In this document: positions 4,856-5,495 of the stretch, piece after piece
Numbering within the stretch: position 1 is the stretch's first letter
How the letters are laid out: every line of letters starts with the position of its first letter
DNA from: Burkholderiales bacterium
Lineage (GTDB): Bacteria; Pseudomonadota; Gammaproteobacteria; Burkholderiales; Burkholderiaceae_C
Assembly: GCA_947450745.1 (NCBI GenBank)
Contig: CANFYD010000296.1
Coordinates: 1-5,495 of the forward strand
Direction: 5' to 3'
DNA length: 5,495 nucleotides
Translations under genes and position numbers: made by a program
Notes under the pieces: generated by a model
Seen by the model: the letters and a program-made list of their open reading frames with translations, nothing else
Told to the model about the DNA's origin: nothing
The model's database searches: none

Positions 4856-5495
4856 TGGTCGACCGGTGTGTTGAGTGACAAAGCGTCGCGCGGGCCGATT
4901 TGCTGGCCCAGCCGGTTGCGCAGGCTGCTGCTGCCGGCATTGTGGATGTTGTCCGTGCCCAGCAGCTGCGCGTAGATGGTGGTGTTGGTCAGCACCTTTT
5001 TGACGTAGTCGCGGGTTTCATTGAACGGGATGTTCTCGGCCCAGATGGCCGCTTCCAGCGCCGGCCCTTCGCGCCAGCGCCGGGGGCGACCCGGGCCCGC
5101 GTTGTAGGCTGCCGCCGCCATCGCCATCGAGCCGCCAAAGTCGTCCAGCACCAGCTTCAGGTAGCTGGTGCCGATCTTGATGTTGAACTCGCGGTCGGTC
5201 ATGTATTCGGGGCGGAAGTCGAGGCCGATCTTCTTGGCCGTCCAGCGCGCGGTGGCCGGCATCACTTGCATCAGCCCGGAGGCGCCGACGTGGGAGCGGG
5301 CGTCCATCACAAAGCGTGATTCCTGCCGGATCAGGCCGTAGACATAGGCCGGGTCGACGCCGATCTCGCGTGTCTTGGCCATCAGCTCCTTGCGATAAGG
5401 CATCGGGAAGCGCTGGCTCAGGTCGATCTCGGTGCGGGTGCGGTCGCTGGAGTTGATGCAGCGGTCCCAGATTTCGCGCTCGCACGCTTCTTGTG
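4852..5495 (-). CDS. Soluble lytic murein transglycosylase (Slt70 type), C-terminal part (partial)
   Basis: The frame stays open past the ATG at 5403 to the window edge, reading ...REIWDRCINSSDRTRTEID before MPYRKEL. That Met is therefore internal, and the 5' end of the gene lies outside. The catalytic domain shows IRQESRF, whose Glu (codon 5322-5320) is the counterpart of the catalytic Glu478 of E. coli Slt70, then GASGLMQVMPATA, AAYNAGPGRPRRW and ETRDYVKKVLTN, the full SLT motif series. Such periplasmic enzymes cleave the MurNAc-GlcNAc bond of peptidoglycan without water, forming 1,6-anhydro-MurNAc ends. The signal peptide and the helical U-domain expected upstream are not in the window. 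The polar 33-residue tail after the domain (NIHNAGSSS...NTPVDQ) has no recognised function. The stop codon overlaps the start of the NDUFA9-like gene. Confidence 0.94.
   Translation of the reverse strand, partial: QEACEREIWDRCINSSDRTRTEIDLSQRFPMPYRKELMAKTREIGVDPAYVYGLIRQESRFVMDARSHVGASGLMQVMPATARWTAKKIGLDFRPEYMTDREFNIKIGTSYLKLVLDDFGGSMAMAAAAYNAGPGRPRRWREGPALEAAIWAENIPFNETRDYVKKVLTNTTIYAQLLGTDNIHNAGSSSLRNRLGQQIGPRDALSLNTPVDQ

Noticed and set aside
4040..4975. Plus-strand open frame opposite the NDUFA9-like and transglycosylase genes
   Set aside because: It is antisense to two well-supported genes and spans their junction. The product is rich in Gln, Arg and Gly without any family motif.
4852..5403. 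Complete small 183-residue transglycosylase starting at the ATG at 5403
   Set aside because: The frame remains open to the window edge and encodes conserved Slt70 sequence (WDRCINSSDRT) before this Met, so the gene continues beyond the window.

Overview
The window looks like a chromosomal segment from a betaproteobacterium of the order Burkholderiales. The evidence is GC-rich genes with Burkholderiales-type proteins (a Cca with HD domain, a Slt70-type transglycosylase, an NDUFA9-like SDR and a GST), together with two small PEP-CTERM proteins that have the AVPEPETYALMLAGL...ARRRK tail common in that group. The genus cannot be fixed from the sequence.

Left part (1-1623): the 3' end of a MidA/NDUFAF7-type methyltransferase gene on the plus strand converges with cca on the minus strand. 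The gap between them is filled by two inverted REP-like palindromes with GTAG heads (252-377). The outer one of these supplies the last codon and stop codon of cca.

Middle (1624-3188): a tandem pair of plus-strand cassettes. Each has a roughly 125-nt structured leader, a short secreted PEP-CTERM protein, a 13-bp hairpin just after the stop codon, and a strong intrinsic terminator. Leader, signal peptide, sorting tag and 3' UTR are nearly identical between the copies, including at silent sites. The mature domains share almost nothing. The leaders show conserved, mutually exclusive pairings close to the start codon, and the 3' hairpins differ only by changes that keep base pairing. This is the most interesting part of the window. 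The products are predicted to be exported by Sec, then cleaved and sorted by an exosortase encoded elsewhere, to the surface or extracellular matrix.

Right part (3189-5495): a minus-strand operon of lytic transglycosylase (cut by the window edge), NDUFA9-like NAD(P)-binding protein and glutathione S-transferase-like protein. The junctions are a 4-bp stop/start overlap and an 11-nt gap. cca, on the same strand further downstream, may once have followed this operon directly, in which case the PEP-CTERM pair interrupted it. That is inference from orientation and general familiarity with Burkholderiales gene order. No RNA genes, CRISPR arrays or transposase genes were seen.
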